In this document: piece by piece, positions 24,499 to 33,960 of the stretch
How positions within the stretch are numbered: the stretch's first letter is position 1
Layout of the letters: the number at the start of each line of letters is the position of its first letter
DNA from: CADCVW01 sp964251385
GTDB taxonomy: Bacteria; Pseudomonadota; Alphaproteobacteria; Sphingomonadales; Sphingomonadaceae
Assembly (NCBI GenBank): GCA_964251385.1
Contig: CAXUJK010000002.1
Span: 682,001 to 746,000 of the forward strand
Direction: 5' to 3'
DNA: 64,000 nucleotides
The notes under the pieces: generated by a model
What the model saw: only the letters and a program-made list of their open reading frames with translations
What the model was told of the DNA's origin: nothing
Database searches by the model: none
Program-made: the position numbers and the translations under genes

Positions 24499-26550
24499 AT
24501 GACCAAGCCGAAGCTTTCAAACGATGCCGCCGCGGTCGAGCTTGCGCGGCTTGCCGAAACGATCGCGCTCCACAACCGGCTCTACCACACCGACGACGCG
24601 CCCGAGATCAGCGATGCCGATTACGACGCGCTTGTCACGCGCAATGCCGAACTCGAAGCGGCTCACCCGCATCTGGTCCGCGACGACTCGCCATCGCGCA
24701 GCGTCGGGCACGCGCCCGCCGCGCATCTGGCGAAAGTCGCGCATGCGCGGGCGATGCTCAGCTTGGAGAACGCGTTCGATGTCGAGGCGGTGGCCGAGTT
24801 CGTCGCGCGCGTGCGCCGCTTTCTCAGCCTTGCCGAGGACCAACCCGTCGCGCTCACCGCCGAGCCCAAGATCGATGGCCTGTCCTGCGCGTTGCGCTAC
24901 GAAGACGGGCGGCTGGTTCAAGCCGCCACGCGCGGTGACGGGCAGGTCGGCGAGGACGTCACGCAGAACGCGCTGACCATCCCCGACGTGCCGGAACGGA
25001 TCGCGGGCGCGCCGTCGGTGTTCGAGGTGCGCGGCGAGGTCTACATGACCAAGTCCGATTTCGCGGCGATGAACGCGCGCCAGGCCGAAGCAGGCGGCCG
25101 CGTGTTCGCCAACCCGCGCAATGCGGCCGCGGGATCGCTCCGCCAACTCGCGTCCGCGGTGACGATCGAGCGCCCGCTGCGTTTCCTCGCGCATGGATGG
25201 GGGGAGGCGTCGGACGTGCCGGGTGACACCCAGATCGCGGTCATGCACGCGATCCGGGCGTGGGGCATCCCGGTGTCGGACGACTTGGCCGTGTTCGACG
25301 CGTTGGAGCCTCTGCTGGCGCATTATGCGCGCATTGAGGCCACGCGCGCCGACCTGCCGTTCGACATCGACGGCGTCGTCTACAAGGTCGACAAGCTCGA
25401 CTGGCAGCGCAGGCTGGGCCAGGTCTCCCGCGCACCGCGCTGGGCGCTGGCGCACAAGTTCCCCGCACGCCGCGCCGAAACGGATCTGCTGGCCATCGAC
25501 ATCCAGGTCGGGCGCACGGGCAAGCTGACGCCGGTTGCGCGGCTCGCCCCCGTGACTGTCGGCGGCGTCGTCGTCACCAACGCGACGCTGCACAACGCGG
25601 ACGAGATCGGCAGGCTCGGCGTGCGCCCGGGCGACCGCGTGCTGCTGCAGCGCGCGGGCGACGTCATTCCTCAAATCGTCGCCAACCTTACCCCACAAGT
25701 CGAACGTCCGGAGTGGCATTTCCCGAGCATTTGCCCCGACTGCGGCTCCGCGGCCGACCGCGAAGCGGGAGAGGTCGACATACGCTGCACGGGCGGGCTC
25801 GTCTGCCCGGCCCAGCGCATCGAACGCCTGCGCCACTTCGTGTCCCGTCACGCGCTCGACATGGAGGGATTGGGCGAACGCTCGATCGAAGCCTTTTTTC
25901 GTGACCGGCTCATCCAATCCCCCGCCGACATCTTTCGCCTCAAGGAGCATGCGGACGCGCTCGCGACGCGCGAAGGCTGGGGACCGCAGTCTATCGCCAA
26001 GCTGTTCGACGCCGTGGAGGCGCGCCGCGCGCCCGCGCTCGACCGGCTGCTGTTCGGCCTCGGCATCCGCCACGTCGGCCGCACCACCGCGCGCGACCTC
26101 GCCCGCGCCTTTGGAACGATGGAGCGCATTGCCGACGTCGCGACCCGCGCGGGAACCGATCCGGGCGCGCTCGCCGAACTGACGGGGATCGAAGGCATCG
26201 GGCCCGTGGTGGCCGCCGCGCTTGCCGACTTCTTCGCCGAACCGCACAACAGAGGGGTGGTCGACGACCTCCTGCGCCAAGTCTCGCCGCCGCCGTTCGC
26301 GTTCACGGCCGTCGACTCGGCGGTCAGCGGCAAGACGCTCGTCTTCACGGGCAGCCTAGAAACCCTGTCGCGCGACGAGGCAAAGGCGCAGGCCGAAGCT
26401 TTGGGCGCAAAGGTCGCCGCGGCCGTGTCCGCAAAGACCGATCTGGTGATCGCTGGCCCGGGAGCTGGGTCCAAGCTCAAGAAGGCGGCGGAACTCGGCG
26501 TGCGCGTGATCGACGAAGCGGAATGGGCGTCGATCGTCGCGGGCGCTTAA
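24499..26550 (+). CDS. ligA: NAD-dependent DNA ligase LigA
   Basis: 683 residues, full length. Domain Ia (YHTDDAPEISDADYD) binds NAD; the adenylated lysine is Lys124 in AEPKIDG. The four-cysteine zinc finger (CPDCG...CTGGLVCPAQ), helix-hairpin-helix domain (GIEGIGPVVAAALADFF) and C-terminal BRCT domain (VSGKTLVFTGSL...) follow in order. Essential for Okazaki-fragment joining and repair. Confidence 0.98.
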   Translation: MTKPKLSNDAAAVELARLAETIALHNRLYHTDDAPEISDADYDALVTRNAELEAAHPHLVRDDSPSRSVGHAPAAHLAKVAHARAMLSLENAFDVEAVAEFVARVRRFLSLAEDQPVALTAEPKIDGLSCALRYEDGRLVQAATRGDGQVGEDVTQNALTIPDVPERIAGAPSVFEVRGEVYMTKSDFAAMNARQAEAGGRVFANPRNAAAGSLRQLASAVTIERPLRFLAHGWGEASDVPGDTQIAVMHAIRAWGIPVSDDLAVFDALEPLLAHYARIEATRADLPFDIDGVVYKVDKLDWQRRLGQVSRAPRWALAHKFPARRAETDLLAIDIQVGRTGKLTPVARLAPVTVGGVVVTNATLHNADEIGRLGVRPGDRVLLQRAGDVIPQIVANLTPQVERPEWHFPSICPDCGSAADREAGEVDIRCTGGLVCPAQRIERLRHFVSRHALDMEGLGERSIEAFFRDRLIQSPADIFRLKEHADALATREGWGPQSIAKLFDAVEARRAPALDRLLFGLGIRHVGRTTARDLARAFGTMERIADVATRAGTDPGALAELTGIEGIGPVVAAALADFFAEPHNRGVVDDLLRQVSPPPFAFTAVDSAVSGKTLVFTGSLETLSRDEAKAQAEALGAKVAAAVSAKTDLVIAGPGAGSKLKKAAELGVRVIDEAEWASIVAGA

Positions 26551-26598
26551 ACGCCACGCGAAAACATGCTATGCTTGCTCTAACAAGGAGCCGAACCC

Positions 26599-26862
26599 AT
26601 GCGCCTGGCGATCACCTGCGTCTTTGCCGCCCTTCTGCCCGTCACCGCCTCGGCCGCGCCGCAGCGTGCGCGCGAGCCCGTGCTTGGAACGCAGGTCGTC
26701 CGCAAGACGTGCGCCCGCCCGCAACACTTCGCGAAAACGGGACAGGTCGGCGTGTACCGCCACCCCCGCGACCACGCGCCCGTCGACCTCCACCACGCGG
26801 TCGACCGCCGCGTCGACAACTGTCCGGTTCCCGCGATCGTCCGTCGCAATGTGGGGCGCTAG
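26599..26862 (+). CDS. Small secreted protein of unknown function (87 aa)
   Basis: An AAGGAG site precedes the ATG, and the first 20 residues (MRLAITCVFAALLPVTASAA) form a clear Sec signal peptide with an ASA-A cleavage site. The mature part of about 67 residues is basic, with two cysteines (KTC and NCP) that may form a disulfide, and ends NVGR. Its stop overlaps the 3' end of prmA by four bases on the opposite strand. The family is unknown to me. The signal peptide and RBS argue that it is real. Confidence 0.6.
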   Translation: MRLAITCVFAALLPVTASAAPQRAREPVLGTQVVRKTCARPQHFAKTGQVGVYRHPRDHAPVDLHHAVDRRVDNCPVPAIVRRNVGR

Positions 26863-27773
26863 ACGCTTCTGCGCATGACCAGCGTCGGCCAGTCGCCGCG
26901 CGTGACGCGTGCCTCATCGCGAAGTCCGAGCACAGCATAGGCGTCCGCAACCGAATCGGCTTGCTTGGTCAGCAACCCAGCAAGGATCAGCACGCCGCCC
27001 GGTGCGAGGGCGGCCGCGAAACTTCGGGCCAATGCGATAAGCGGACCTGCAAGGATATTGGCGATGAGAAGATCATAAGGGGCGCGGGCGGCGAGTTCGG
27101 GAACGGCCATGCCGTCAGCAACGACGAGCGTGACCTGGCCGGGACCATGGCCGATCGTCACCGTGTTCACCGCCGCGTTGATCCGCGTGACGTCGATCGA
27201 AACGGGGTCGATGTCCGACGCGATGACGCGCGCCTCCGGCCACAAGCGGTGCGCGGCGAAGGCGAGCAGGCCGGTGCCGGTGCCGATGTCCGCGATGTTT
27301 CCGAAACGTTGGAAGGCGAGCGCGTCGAGCGCTTGGAGGCAGCCCGATGTCGTCTCGTGATGACCCGTCCCGAAGGCGCGGCCCGCGTCGATCTCGAACG
27401 GGATCATGTTCGGCGGCGCTTCGTCGCGGTGCGCGGGCGTGTAGACGAAGAAGCGTCCCGCGCGCACGGGTTCCATTCCGCGCTGGCTGGCGGTGACCCA
27501 GTCTTCGTCGTCGAGTTGTTCGAGCGAGCCCGACTCGGTTGCGGAGACCAGCGCGCGCACTTGGGCCAGCGCGTCCGTGTCCGGTTCGCCTTCGAAATAG
27601 GCGTCGAGCCGCCATTCGTCGGGCCGGGCCTCGTCCGGTTCGCTCGTCATCAGCACCGGCGCCGGGTCGAGGCCGGGCAACGGGTCGTCCGCGACCGCCA
27701 GCACCTCGGCCTGCGCACGCGTGCACGGCAGCGTCAATTTCCAGCTGGATGCGGCCTGAACGACCCAGCTCAT
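26859..27773 (-). CDS. prmA: Ribosomal protein L11 methyltransferase PrmA
   Basis: 304 residues. Rossmann methyltransferase with ADIGTGTGLLAFAAHRL as SAM-binding motif I, preceded by the PrmA hallmark DAGRAFGTGHHETTSGCLQAL and followed by LLIANILAGPL. The N-terminal 90 residues are the L11-binding domain. Trimethylates L11. Its ATG overlaps the stop of the upstream membrane-anchored unknown protein. Confidence 0.93.
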   Translation of the reverse strand: MSWVVQAASSWKLTLPCTRAQAEVLAVADDPLPGLDPAPVLMTSEPDEARPDEWRLDAYFEGEPDTDALAQVRALVSATESGSLEQLDDEDWVTASQRGMEPVRAGRFFVYTPAHRDEAPPNMIPFEIDAGRAFGTGHHETTSGCLQALDALAFQRFGNIADIGTGTGLLAFAAHRLWPEARVIASDIDPVSIDVTRINAAVNTVTIGHGPGQVTLVVADGMAVPELAARAPYDLLIANILAGPLIALARSFAAALAPGGVLILAGLLTKQADSVADAYAVLGLRDEARVTRGDWPTLVMRRSV

Positions 27774-28534
27774 CCGATGGCGATCGGACGCGACGTCACG
27801 GCGCGCAACGTCGGGATGTCGATCACGCGATAATACAGCGCGAGATTGTCGCGGACGACGAGGCCGAGTTGCGTCCCCGATTGCATCCAGCTGGCTTCCA
27901 CCGCGTTGATCCCGCGCATAACGATGCCTTGGCGGCCCGTTCCAAGCGTGCCCACAAGCAGGTCGATCTTTTGCGATGGTTTCCCATCACCGGTGCGCGG
28001 GCGGAGGCCCGCGCTGCGGATCGTCAGCAGGTAGTGGGCCGGGGGCAGCGTGGCCGGCACGTGGCGTCCGCCCTCGATCTCCATGACAATGTCGTCGTCC
28101 GGAGTGCCTGCACGACTGGCTTGTGCCGGCAAGAAGCTGCTGGAGACGATCAGCCGTTCGTTGTCCGGCAGGATAAGGCGTGTGGTGCCGTTGCTTTTAT
28201 CCAGCAGAAGGATGTTGCGAAGTCGATCGGGCTCCCCGGCGCCCGAGTACGGGCTGGCCGAGATTCGATCCGATCGATCTGCCATGATGTCGATGCGGAC
28301 AAGGTCGGTGCCGTTCAATTCGCTGACTTGGCCGACTACGAACGTTGTTTGGCTCGCGACATCGGCGACCTTGGCGGGCGCCTGCCGTTCGTCGAAGCCG
28401 CTGCCACTCATGCCGAGCCCGAACAGCAGCAAGAGGAAGCTAACCAGGGCTAACGTCCCGATGGCTGCCAAGCCGACGACAAGCACGTATAGCCTGCCAC
28501 GAAGCGGGGGAGCCGGCGATCCGTCAGCGGACAT
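27770..28534 (-). CDS. Membrane-anchored protein of unknown function
   Basis: 254 residues with one N-terminal transmembrane helix (LYVLVVGLAAIGTLALVSFLLLLFGLG) and a beta-rich C-terminal part of about 200 residues that would face the periplasm. No catalytic motif is evident. The gene overlaps both neighbours: 11 bases with the dehydrogenase upstream and four with prmA downstream, so the three form one transcription unit. Conservation of that linkage would be the best clue to function. Confidence 0.75.
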   Translation of the reverse strand: MSADGSPAPPLRGRLYVLVVGLAAIGTLALVSFLLLLFGLGMSGSGFDERQAPAKVADVASQTTFVVGQVSELNGTDLVRIDIMADRSDRISASPYSGAGEPDRLRNILLLDKSNGTTRLILPDNERLIVSSSFLPAQASRAGTPDDDIVMEIEGGRHVPATLPPAHYLLTIRSAGLRPRTGDGKPSQKIDLLVGTLGTGRQGIVMRGINAVEASWMQSGTQLGLVVRDNLALYYRVIDIPTLRAVTSRPIAIG

Positions 28535-29228
28535 AGCTTGCGCCGTTGAGGTCGAGCACCGCGCCCGTCATCGACGCGGGTGCGTCGCAAGCGAGCCAGG
28601 CGACGGTGCGCGCCACCTCTTCGGGGTCCGCGACGCGGCCGAGGGGAATATCGAACAACAATTGCTCGCCCCCGCGGCTGGCCAGATACTCCTCCGCCAT
28701 GCCCGTCATGACGAAGCCCGGGCAGACGGCGAACGCGAGCACGCCTTCGCGGGCATAGGCTCTCGCGATCGACTTGGTCATCGCGACCATTCCCGCCTTG
28801 GACGCGGCGTAATGCCAGTGTCCGGGGGAATCGCCGCGATAGGCCGCGCGGCTGGCGACGTTGACGATGCGGCCGCCGCCGTGATCTCGAAAATGGAGCA
28901 CGGCGAGGCGGCATAACTCGGCCGACGCGGTCAGGTTGATGCGCATCGTGCGTTCCCACGACGCGGTCCAGGCATCGCCGTCGCCCTCGATCGGCGCGGC
29001 TTCGAACACCCCCGCGTTGTTGACGAGCACGTCGATGCGCCCGTTCAAACGTTCGAGCGCGTCTCTCCACAATCCCCGCGCCGCGCCGGTCCGCGACAGG
29101 TCGGCGGCGATGCGATCGTCGGACGCGGTCGTCGCATGGCCGACGGCATGGTGGCCGGACAGCGCGTCCATGATCGCCGCGCCGATGCCGCGGCTGGTTC
29201 CGGTGACGAGGATGTTGAGCGGGATCAT
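28524..29228 (-). CDS. Short-chain dehydrogenase/reductase (FabG-like)
   Basis: 234 residues. GTSRGIGAA nucleotide motif, NNAGVF, catalytic Ser in VASRAAY, and HYAASK with the Tyr/Lys pair. The C-terminal VLDLNGASYVR replaces the usual DGG ending with DLNG, as in FabG-like 3-ketoacyl-ACP reductase homologues. The substrate is unknown. First gene of the SDR-unknown-prmA unit. Confidence 0.86.
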   Translation of the reverse strand: MIPLNILVTGTSRGIGAAIMDALSGHHAVGHATTASDDRIAADLSRTGAARGLWRDALERLNGRIDVLVNNAGVFEAAPIEGDGDAWTASWERTMRINLTASAELCRLAVLHFRDHGGGRIVNVASRAAYRGDSPGHWHYAASKAGMVAMTKSIARAYAREGVLAFAVCPGFVMTGMAEEYLASRGGEQLLFDIPLGRVADPEEVARTVAWLACDAPASMTGAVLDLNGASYVR

Positions 29229-29268
29229 GCCCGCGCCGGTACAGCCGTCACGCCCTCAGGGCAAAGGC

Positions 29269-30624
29269 TTACGCCGCGACGCTGCGCACAAAATCGCTTG
29301 CCGCCGTACGGAACTGGGCGAGCTGGTCGTCGACCTTGCCGAACCGTTTCTCCACGCTGTCGATCTCGGACGCGACATGCTGCGTGTCCGCCCGGATCGA
29401 CGCGATTGTCGAGCTCATCGAATCGGCGGCCAGCGCGGTCTCGTCCACCGCCGCCGTGATCATGGTCACCGTCTGCGCCTGCGTTTCCATCGCCGCGCGG
29501 ATGCGGTCGGCGCTGTTCTGGACCTCCACGATCGTCATCTGGATCGATCCGTTGGCCTCGACCGTGTTGCGCGTCGCGGTCTGGATCGCGGCGATCTTGG
29601 CGGTGATGTCGTCGGTTGCGTGCGCGGTCTGCGACGCCAGGCTTTTGACCTCCTGCGCCACCACGGCGAAACCGCGTCCCGCGTCGCCGGCGCGCGCCGC
29701 CTCGATCGTTGCGTTGAGCGCGAGCAGGTTGGTCTGTCCCGCGATGTCGCGGATCAGGCCGAGGATCGACTCGATCGCCTCGACATGGCCCGACAGCGCC
29801 TGGCTGATCTCCACCGCCGCGCTCGCCTGACCGCCCGCCCGCGTCGCGACCTGCGCCGCGACCTCGACTTCGTTGCGCGCATCCTCGATCGCTCGGATCA
29901 GGCCCGCCGCCGTCTGCGCCGCCTCGCGCATCGCCACCGCCGACTGTTCGGCGGCGGACGCGACTTCGCTCGTCTTGCCCAGCATACCGCGCGCGGATGC
30001 GGACGTCGCCAGCGTCTGCGCGCGCAGGCTCTCGGACTCGGTCGTGGCGGACGACACGACGCCGCTGATCCGGTCGCCGAACTCGCTCGCGCCCGCCGAT
30101 CGCGCCGATCGCGCCTGCGCCTCGCGCCGGGCGTTCGCATGATCGGCGCACACGCTGCTTTCGATCAGCGCGATGCGCACGACGTCGGCGCAGATGCGCG
30201 GCAAGCGCTCGTCGGCGGTGCCGATCGTCTCGGACACGATGGTGACGATCGTGTCCGCATCGCCCGCCAGGCAAGCGAGGAAGCTCGTGAAGGGCACGCC
30301 CTGTTCCTCGAACGTCTGGACGTACTGCCGGAGCCGCGCGATCCAGTCCATGCCGTCCAGGTGCATGAACTTGGATTGCGTGTAGGGTCCGGTGGCCTGC
30401 GTCTGCGCCTCGACGTCGCTTGGCGTCATGCGCAGCGGATTTCCCGGCGTCGCCGCCAGACGCTGCCAGAAGACGCGCGAGATCTCCTGGCTGCGCGGCG
30501 CGATGATTGACCAGATCTCGCGCGACCGTTCGGCGAGGTCGCCGTTGCGGTCGAACGCGCGGAAATAATCGTTCGAGCGGCCGTCGGCTGAGCCGCCGAT
30601 GTCGCTGAAGGAGCCATTGGTCAT
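29269..30624 (-). CDS. Soluble methyl-accepting chemotaxis protein
   Basis: 451 residues from the ATG at 30624. There is no transmembrane segment, so it is a cytoplasmic receptor. The C-terminal half is a standard MCP signalling domain with the hairpin tip IAGQTNLLALNATIEAARAG followed by GRGFAVVAQEVKSLA and heptad-rich flanks. The first 170 residues are helical and could be a globin-like sensor of the HemAT/protoglobin type (WSIIAPRSQEISRVFWQRL, then MDWIARLRQYVQTF), but I cannot identify a convincing proximal histidine. No other chemotaxis gene is near. Confidence 0.85.
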   Translation of the reverse strand: MTNGSFSDIGGSADGRSNDYFRAFDRNGDLAERSREIWSIIAPRSQEISRVFWQRLAATPGNPLRMTPSDVEAQTQATGPYTQSKFMHLDGMDWIARLRQYVQTFEEQGVPFTSFLACLAGDADTIVTIVSETIGTADERLPRICADVVRIALIESSVCADHANARREAQARSARSAGASEFGDRISGVVSSATTESESLRAQTLATSASARGMLGKTSEVASAAEQSAVAMREAAQTAAGLIRAIEDARNEVEVAAQVATRAGGQASAAVEISQALSGHVEAIESILGLIRDIAGQTNLLALNATIEAARAGDAGRGFAVVAQEVKSLASQTAHATDDITAKIAAIQTATRNTVEANGSIQMTIVEVQNSADRIRAAMETQAQTVTMITAAVDETALAADSMSSTIASIRADTQHVASEIDSVEKRFGKVDDQLAQFRTAASDFVRSVAA

Positions 30625-30865
30625 GCGCGTGTCCGTCCGTCCGCCCGAGGTCGTGTCGATGCACCCGAAATAGAGGAGAATGGTTAACGCCCTCTTAGAT
30701 CGCTGCTCCGCGCGTGGACGTTCGAAAGCGTGCACGGCACCTGATGAACATGTTTTAACGGGCGATGGCGCCGGGGATGCTAGCGCGGCCGCGACAACCC
30801 GCCTTGTATCGGCGCAAGCGTCGCCGCATGGCGACATGGCACTCACATGGGATCAGGTCTGCCGC

Positions 30866-31258
30866 ATGCACCGCAACACAGCTCGCCCGCTATCACCCCA
30901 CCTCACCATCTGGCGTTGGGGGCCGCACATGGCGGTATCGATCCTCAACCGCATCACGGGCGTCGGCCTGAGCGTCGTCGGTGCGATCCTGTTCGTGTGG
31001 TGGCTGGTCGCCGCCGCCAGCGGCGCGGAGGCGTACGCGACCTTCTCCGAGGTCGCGACCGGATGGCTGGGCATCCTCGTCGGCGTCGGCCTCACCTGGG
31101 CGCTCGTGTTCCACACTTTCGGGGGTATCCGCCACTACGTCCTGGATATCGGCGCGGGGTACGAGCTGACCACCAACAAGCGCTGGTCGTGGATCGTCAT
31201 CGCCACGTCGTTCGTCGTCACCGCCGCGATCTGGGGCTACATCGTGGGGGTCAAGTAG
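30866..31258 (+). CDS. sdhC: Succinate dehydrogenase cytochrome b556 subunit SdhC
   Basis: 130 residues from the ATG at 30866. RPLSPHLTIWRWGPHMAVSILNRITG is the family opening, followed by three transmembrane helices and the heme-ligand region HTFGGIRHYVLDIG. Together with SdhD it anchors the complex II head and binds heme b and quinone. An in-frame ATG about 29 bases upstream is possible. First gene of the sdh operon; abuts sdhD without a gap. Confidence 0.92.
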   Translation: MHRNTARPLSPHLTIWRWGPHMAVSILNRITGVGLSVVGAILFVWWLVAAASGAEAYATFSEVATGWLGILVGVGLTWALVFHTFGGIRHYVLDIGAGYELTTNKRWSWIVIATSFVVTAAIWGYIVGVK

Positions 31259-31648
31259 ATGGGAACCGGAACGGGGATAGGCCGCGTCCGCGGTCTGGGC
31301 TCGGCCAAGGGCGGCGCGAGCCACTGGGCGACCGAGCGGCTGATCTCGCTGGCCACGCTGCCGCTCTACGTGTGGCTGATCGTCGCGCTGCTGCGACTGC
31401 CCGATCTCAGCCACGGCACTGTCGTCAACTGGCTGTCGTCACCCTTGAACGCGGTAATGATGATCCTCTTAACCGTGACGACCTTCGTCCACTTGAAGCA
31501 GGGCATGCAGGTCGTACTTGACGACTACGTCCATGACGAAGGCACGCGCGTCCTGACCAACATCGCGCTCGTGTTCCTCTCCGTCGCGGGCGGCGCGGCG
31601 GCGATCTTCGCCGTGCTCCAGATCGCCTTCCGTGGAACCGGGTCCTAA
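31259..31648 (+). CDS. sdhD: Succinate dehydrogenase membrane anchor SdhD
   Basis: 129 residues with three transmembrane helices and the typical SAKGGASHWATERLISLATLPLY opening and TTFVHLKQGMQVVLDDYVHDEG segment with the histidine that contributes to heme/quinone binding. Starts directly at the base after the sdhC stop and ends directly before sdhA. Confidence 0.92.
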   Translation: MGTGTGIGRVRGLGSAKGGASHWATERLISLATLPLYVWLIVALLRLPDLSHGTVVNWLSSPLNAVMMILLTVTTFVHLKQGMQVVLDDYVHDEGTRVLTNIALVFLSVAGGAAAIFAVLQIAFRGTGS

Positions 31649-33451
31649 ATGTCCAAGCCTTATCAAATCGTCGATCACAGCTACGACGTCGTCGTCGTCG
31701 GTGCGGGAGGTTCCGGCCTGCGCGCGACGATGGGTGCCGCGGGTGCGGGCCTCAAGACCGCGTGCGTCACCAAGCTGTTCCCGACGCGCTCGCACACTGT
31801 GGCCGCGCAAGGCGGGATCGCCGCGGCATTGGGCAACATGGGTCCGGACCACTGGACCTGGCACATGTACGACACCGTGAAAGGCTCGGACTGGCTCGGC
31901 GACCAGGACGCGATCGAATATCTGTGCCGCGAAGCCCCGGCAGCCGTCTACGAGCTCGAGCACGCCGGCGTTCCGTTCAGCCGCACGGCCGAGGGAAAAA
32001 TCTACCAGCGCGCGTTCGGCGGCATGACGCAGGCGATGGGCGAGGGCCCGCCCGCGCAGCGCACCTGCGCCGCCGCCGACCGTACCGGCCACGCGATGCT
32101 CCACGCTCTGTACCAGCAGAGCCTCAAGTACGACACGGACTTCTACATCGAGTATGTCGCGCTCGATCTTATCATGGAGGACGGGGTGTGCCGCGGGCTC
32201 ACCGCGCTCTGCATGGACGACGGATCGATCCACCGCTTCCGCGCGCACGCCGTCGTGCTCGCCACGGGCGGCTACGGCCGCTGCTACTTCTCCGCGACCT
32301 CCGCGCACAGCTGCACGGGCGACGGCAACGCGATGGTGTTGCGCGCAGGGCTGCCGCTGCAGGACATGGAGTTCGTCCAGTTCCACCCGACGGGCATCTA
32401 CGGCGCGGGCGTCCTCATCACCGAAGGGGCCAGGGGCGAGGGCGGCTACCTCACCAACTCCGAAGGCGAGCGCTTCATGGAACGCTACGCCCCCTCCGCG
32501 AAAGACCTGGCGAGCCGCGACGTCGTGTCGCGTTCGATGGCGATGGAAATCCGCGAAGGCCGCGGTGTCGGCAAGGAGAAGGATCACATCTACCTCCACC
32601 TCGACCACATCGACGCCAACATTCTGGCCGAGCGCCTGCCCGGCATCAGCGAAACCGCGAAAATCTTCGCCAACGTGGACCTTACGCGCGCGCCGATCCC
32701 CGTGTCGCCGACCGTTCACTACAACATGGGCGGCATTCCCTGTAACTATCACGGTGAAGTCGTGACGCTGCGCGACGGCGACCCCGACGCGGTCGTCCCC
32801 GGCCTGTTCGCGGTCGGCGAGGCGGCGTGCGTGTCCGTCCACGGCGCCAACCGCCTCGGCTCGAACAGCCTCATCGACCTCGTCGTCTTCGGCCGCGCCA
32901 CCGGCCACCGCCTTGCCGAGGTCATCGACAAAGGCGCGTCGCACAAGCCGCTGCCCAAGGACAGCGAAGGCTCCGCGCTCGCCCGCTTGGACAAATTCCG
33001 CCACTCCAAGGGTTCGGTAGGCACCGCCATCATCCGAGGCCAGATGCAGCGCACGATGCAGGCCGACTGCGCCGTCTTCCGCACCGACAAGACACTTCAG
33101 GAGGGTGTCGGCAAGATCGACGCGATCTATTCCAGCATCGCGGACGTCGGCATCACCGATCGCTCGATGATCTGGAACACGGACCTCGTCGAGACGCTCG
33201 AACTTGACAACATGATGGCGCAGGCGGTCGTCACGATGCACAGCGCCGCCAACCGCAAGGAGTCCCGCGGCGCGCACATGCACGAGGACTACGCCACGCG
33301 GAACGATGCCGAATGGATGAAGCACACGGTGGCGTGGTTCGACGGCGCGGAGGGCAAGGGCGGCACCGTCGCGATCGACTACCGCCCGGTGCATGAGTAC
33401 ACGCTAACCGACGAGGTTAGCTACATCAAGCCGAAGGCTCGGGTCTACTAG
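31649..33451 (+). CDS. sdhA: Succinate dehydrogenase flavoprotein SdhA
   Basis: 600 residues, full length. FAD-binding VVVVGAGGSGLRATMGA, the covalent-flavin histidine in TRSHTVAAQGG, active-site region FVQFHPTGIYGAG and catalytic Arg in ASRDVVSRSMAMEI, then NYHGEV and GANRLGSNSLIDLVVFGRATG. Oxidises succinate to fumarate. In most relatives sdhB follows directly; here over 1.1 kb of foreign-looking sequence comes between. Confidence 0.97.
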   Translation: MSKPYQIVDHSYDVVVVGAGGSGLRATMGAAGAGLKTACVTKLFPTRSHTVAAQGGIAAALGNMGPDHWTWHMYDTVKGSDWLGDQDAIEYLCREAPAAVYELEHAGVPFSRTAEGKIYQRAFGGMTQAMGEGPPAQRTCAAADRTGHAMLHALYQQSLKYDTDFYIEYVALDLIMEDGVCRGLTALCMDDGSIHRFRAHAVVLATGGYGRCYFSATSAHSCTGDGNAMVLRAGLPLQDMEFVQFHPTGIYGAGVLITEGARGEGGYLTNSEGERFMERYAPSAKDLASRDVVSRSMAMEIREGRGVGKEKDHIYLHLDHIDANILAERLPGISETAKIFANVDLTRAPIPVSPTVHYNMGGIPCNYHGEVVTLRDGDPDAVVPGLFAVGEAACVSVHGANRLGSNSLIDLVVFGRATGHRLAEVIDKGASHKPLPKDSEGSALARLDKFRHSKGSVGTAIIRGQMQRTMQADCAVFRTDKTLQEGVGKIDAIYSSIADVGITDRSMIWNTDLVETLELDNMMAQAVVTMHSAANRKESRGAHMHEDYATRNDAEWMKHTVAWFDGAEGKGGTVAIDYRPVHEYTLTDEVSYIKPKARVY

Positions 33452-33488
33452 GTCGCAATCGAGCTTACGCAGGGATCATGGAGGCGAG

Positions 33489-33803
33489 ATGGGTAAGTTC
33501 TTCGCTGGCACTGCTGGTTGCTTGTTTGCTGCACTTGTTTTCGGTTTCGGATTGATCCAGCTTGCAGCGGGTTGGGCGGGTATAGAATATAACTTCGGAT
33601 GGGGCTGGGGATTAGCTGCTGTTTTAGCTGCCTTGGTATTCCGATTTACATTACCTGTCGTCGTTGGCTGCTACTTGTGTGCGCATGATATTTGGAACTG
33701 GCATTGGGCGCTATCTGCCTTGTTTGCGATGCCTGGGCTCCTGTTTATGATTCCAAGCTTAGTAAATGGAATCATTCGATCCCTTGTAAGCAGGGGTAGG
33801 TAA
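33489..33803 (+). CDS. Small membrane protein of unknown function in an AT-richer insert
   Basis: 104 residues with a GGAGG site before the ATG. Three or four hydrophobic segments (TAGCLFAALVFGFGLIQLAAGW, WGLAAVLAALVFRFTLPVVVG, ALFAMPGLLFMIPSLVNGII) predict an integral membrane protein. Codon use is clearly AT-richer than the flanking sdh genes (many TTT, ATT and AAT codons). Together with its position between sdhA and sdhB this suggests acquisition by transfer. No family recognised. Confidence 0.65.
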   Translation: MGKFFAGTAGCLFAALVFGFGLIQLAAGWAGIEYNFGWGWGLAAVLAALVFRFTLPVVVGCYLCAHDIWNWHWALSALFAMPGLLFMIPSLVNGIIRSLVSRGR

Positions 33804-33960
33804 CTGTACTCGACGCAATTTTTAGGAATGCAGTTCTAAACTAACTAAGATGTTAGGGGCGATGTTTTTGGATTGCATCCAGGCAACAATTCAAGGGTTG
33901 AGGTCTTCCGAACTCGAAGTCATAATGAAGCCACACTGCGACTAGCCGAAAGACGCGACG

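Noticed and set aside
29269..30624. Firm assignment of the chemoreceptor as a globin-coupled oxygen sensor
   Set aside because: The N-terminal region is helical and soluble but no convincing heme-binding histidine pattern is visible, so the sensor type is left open.
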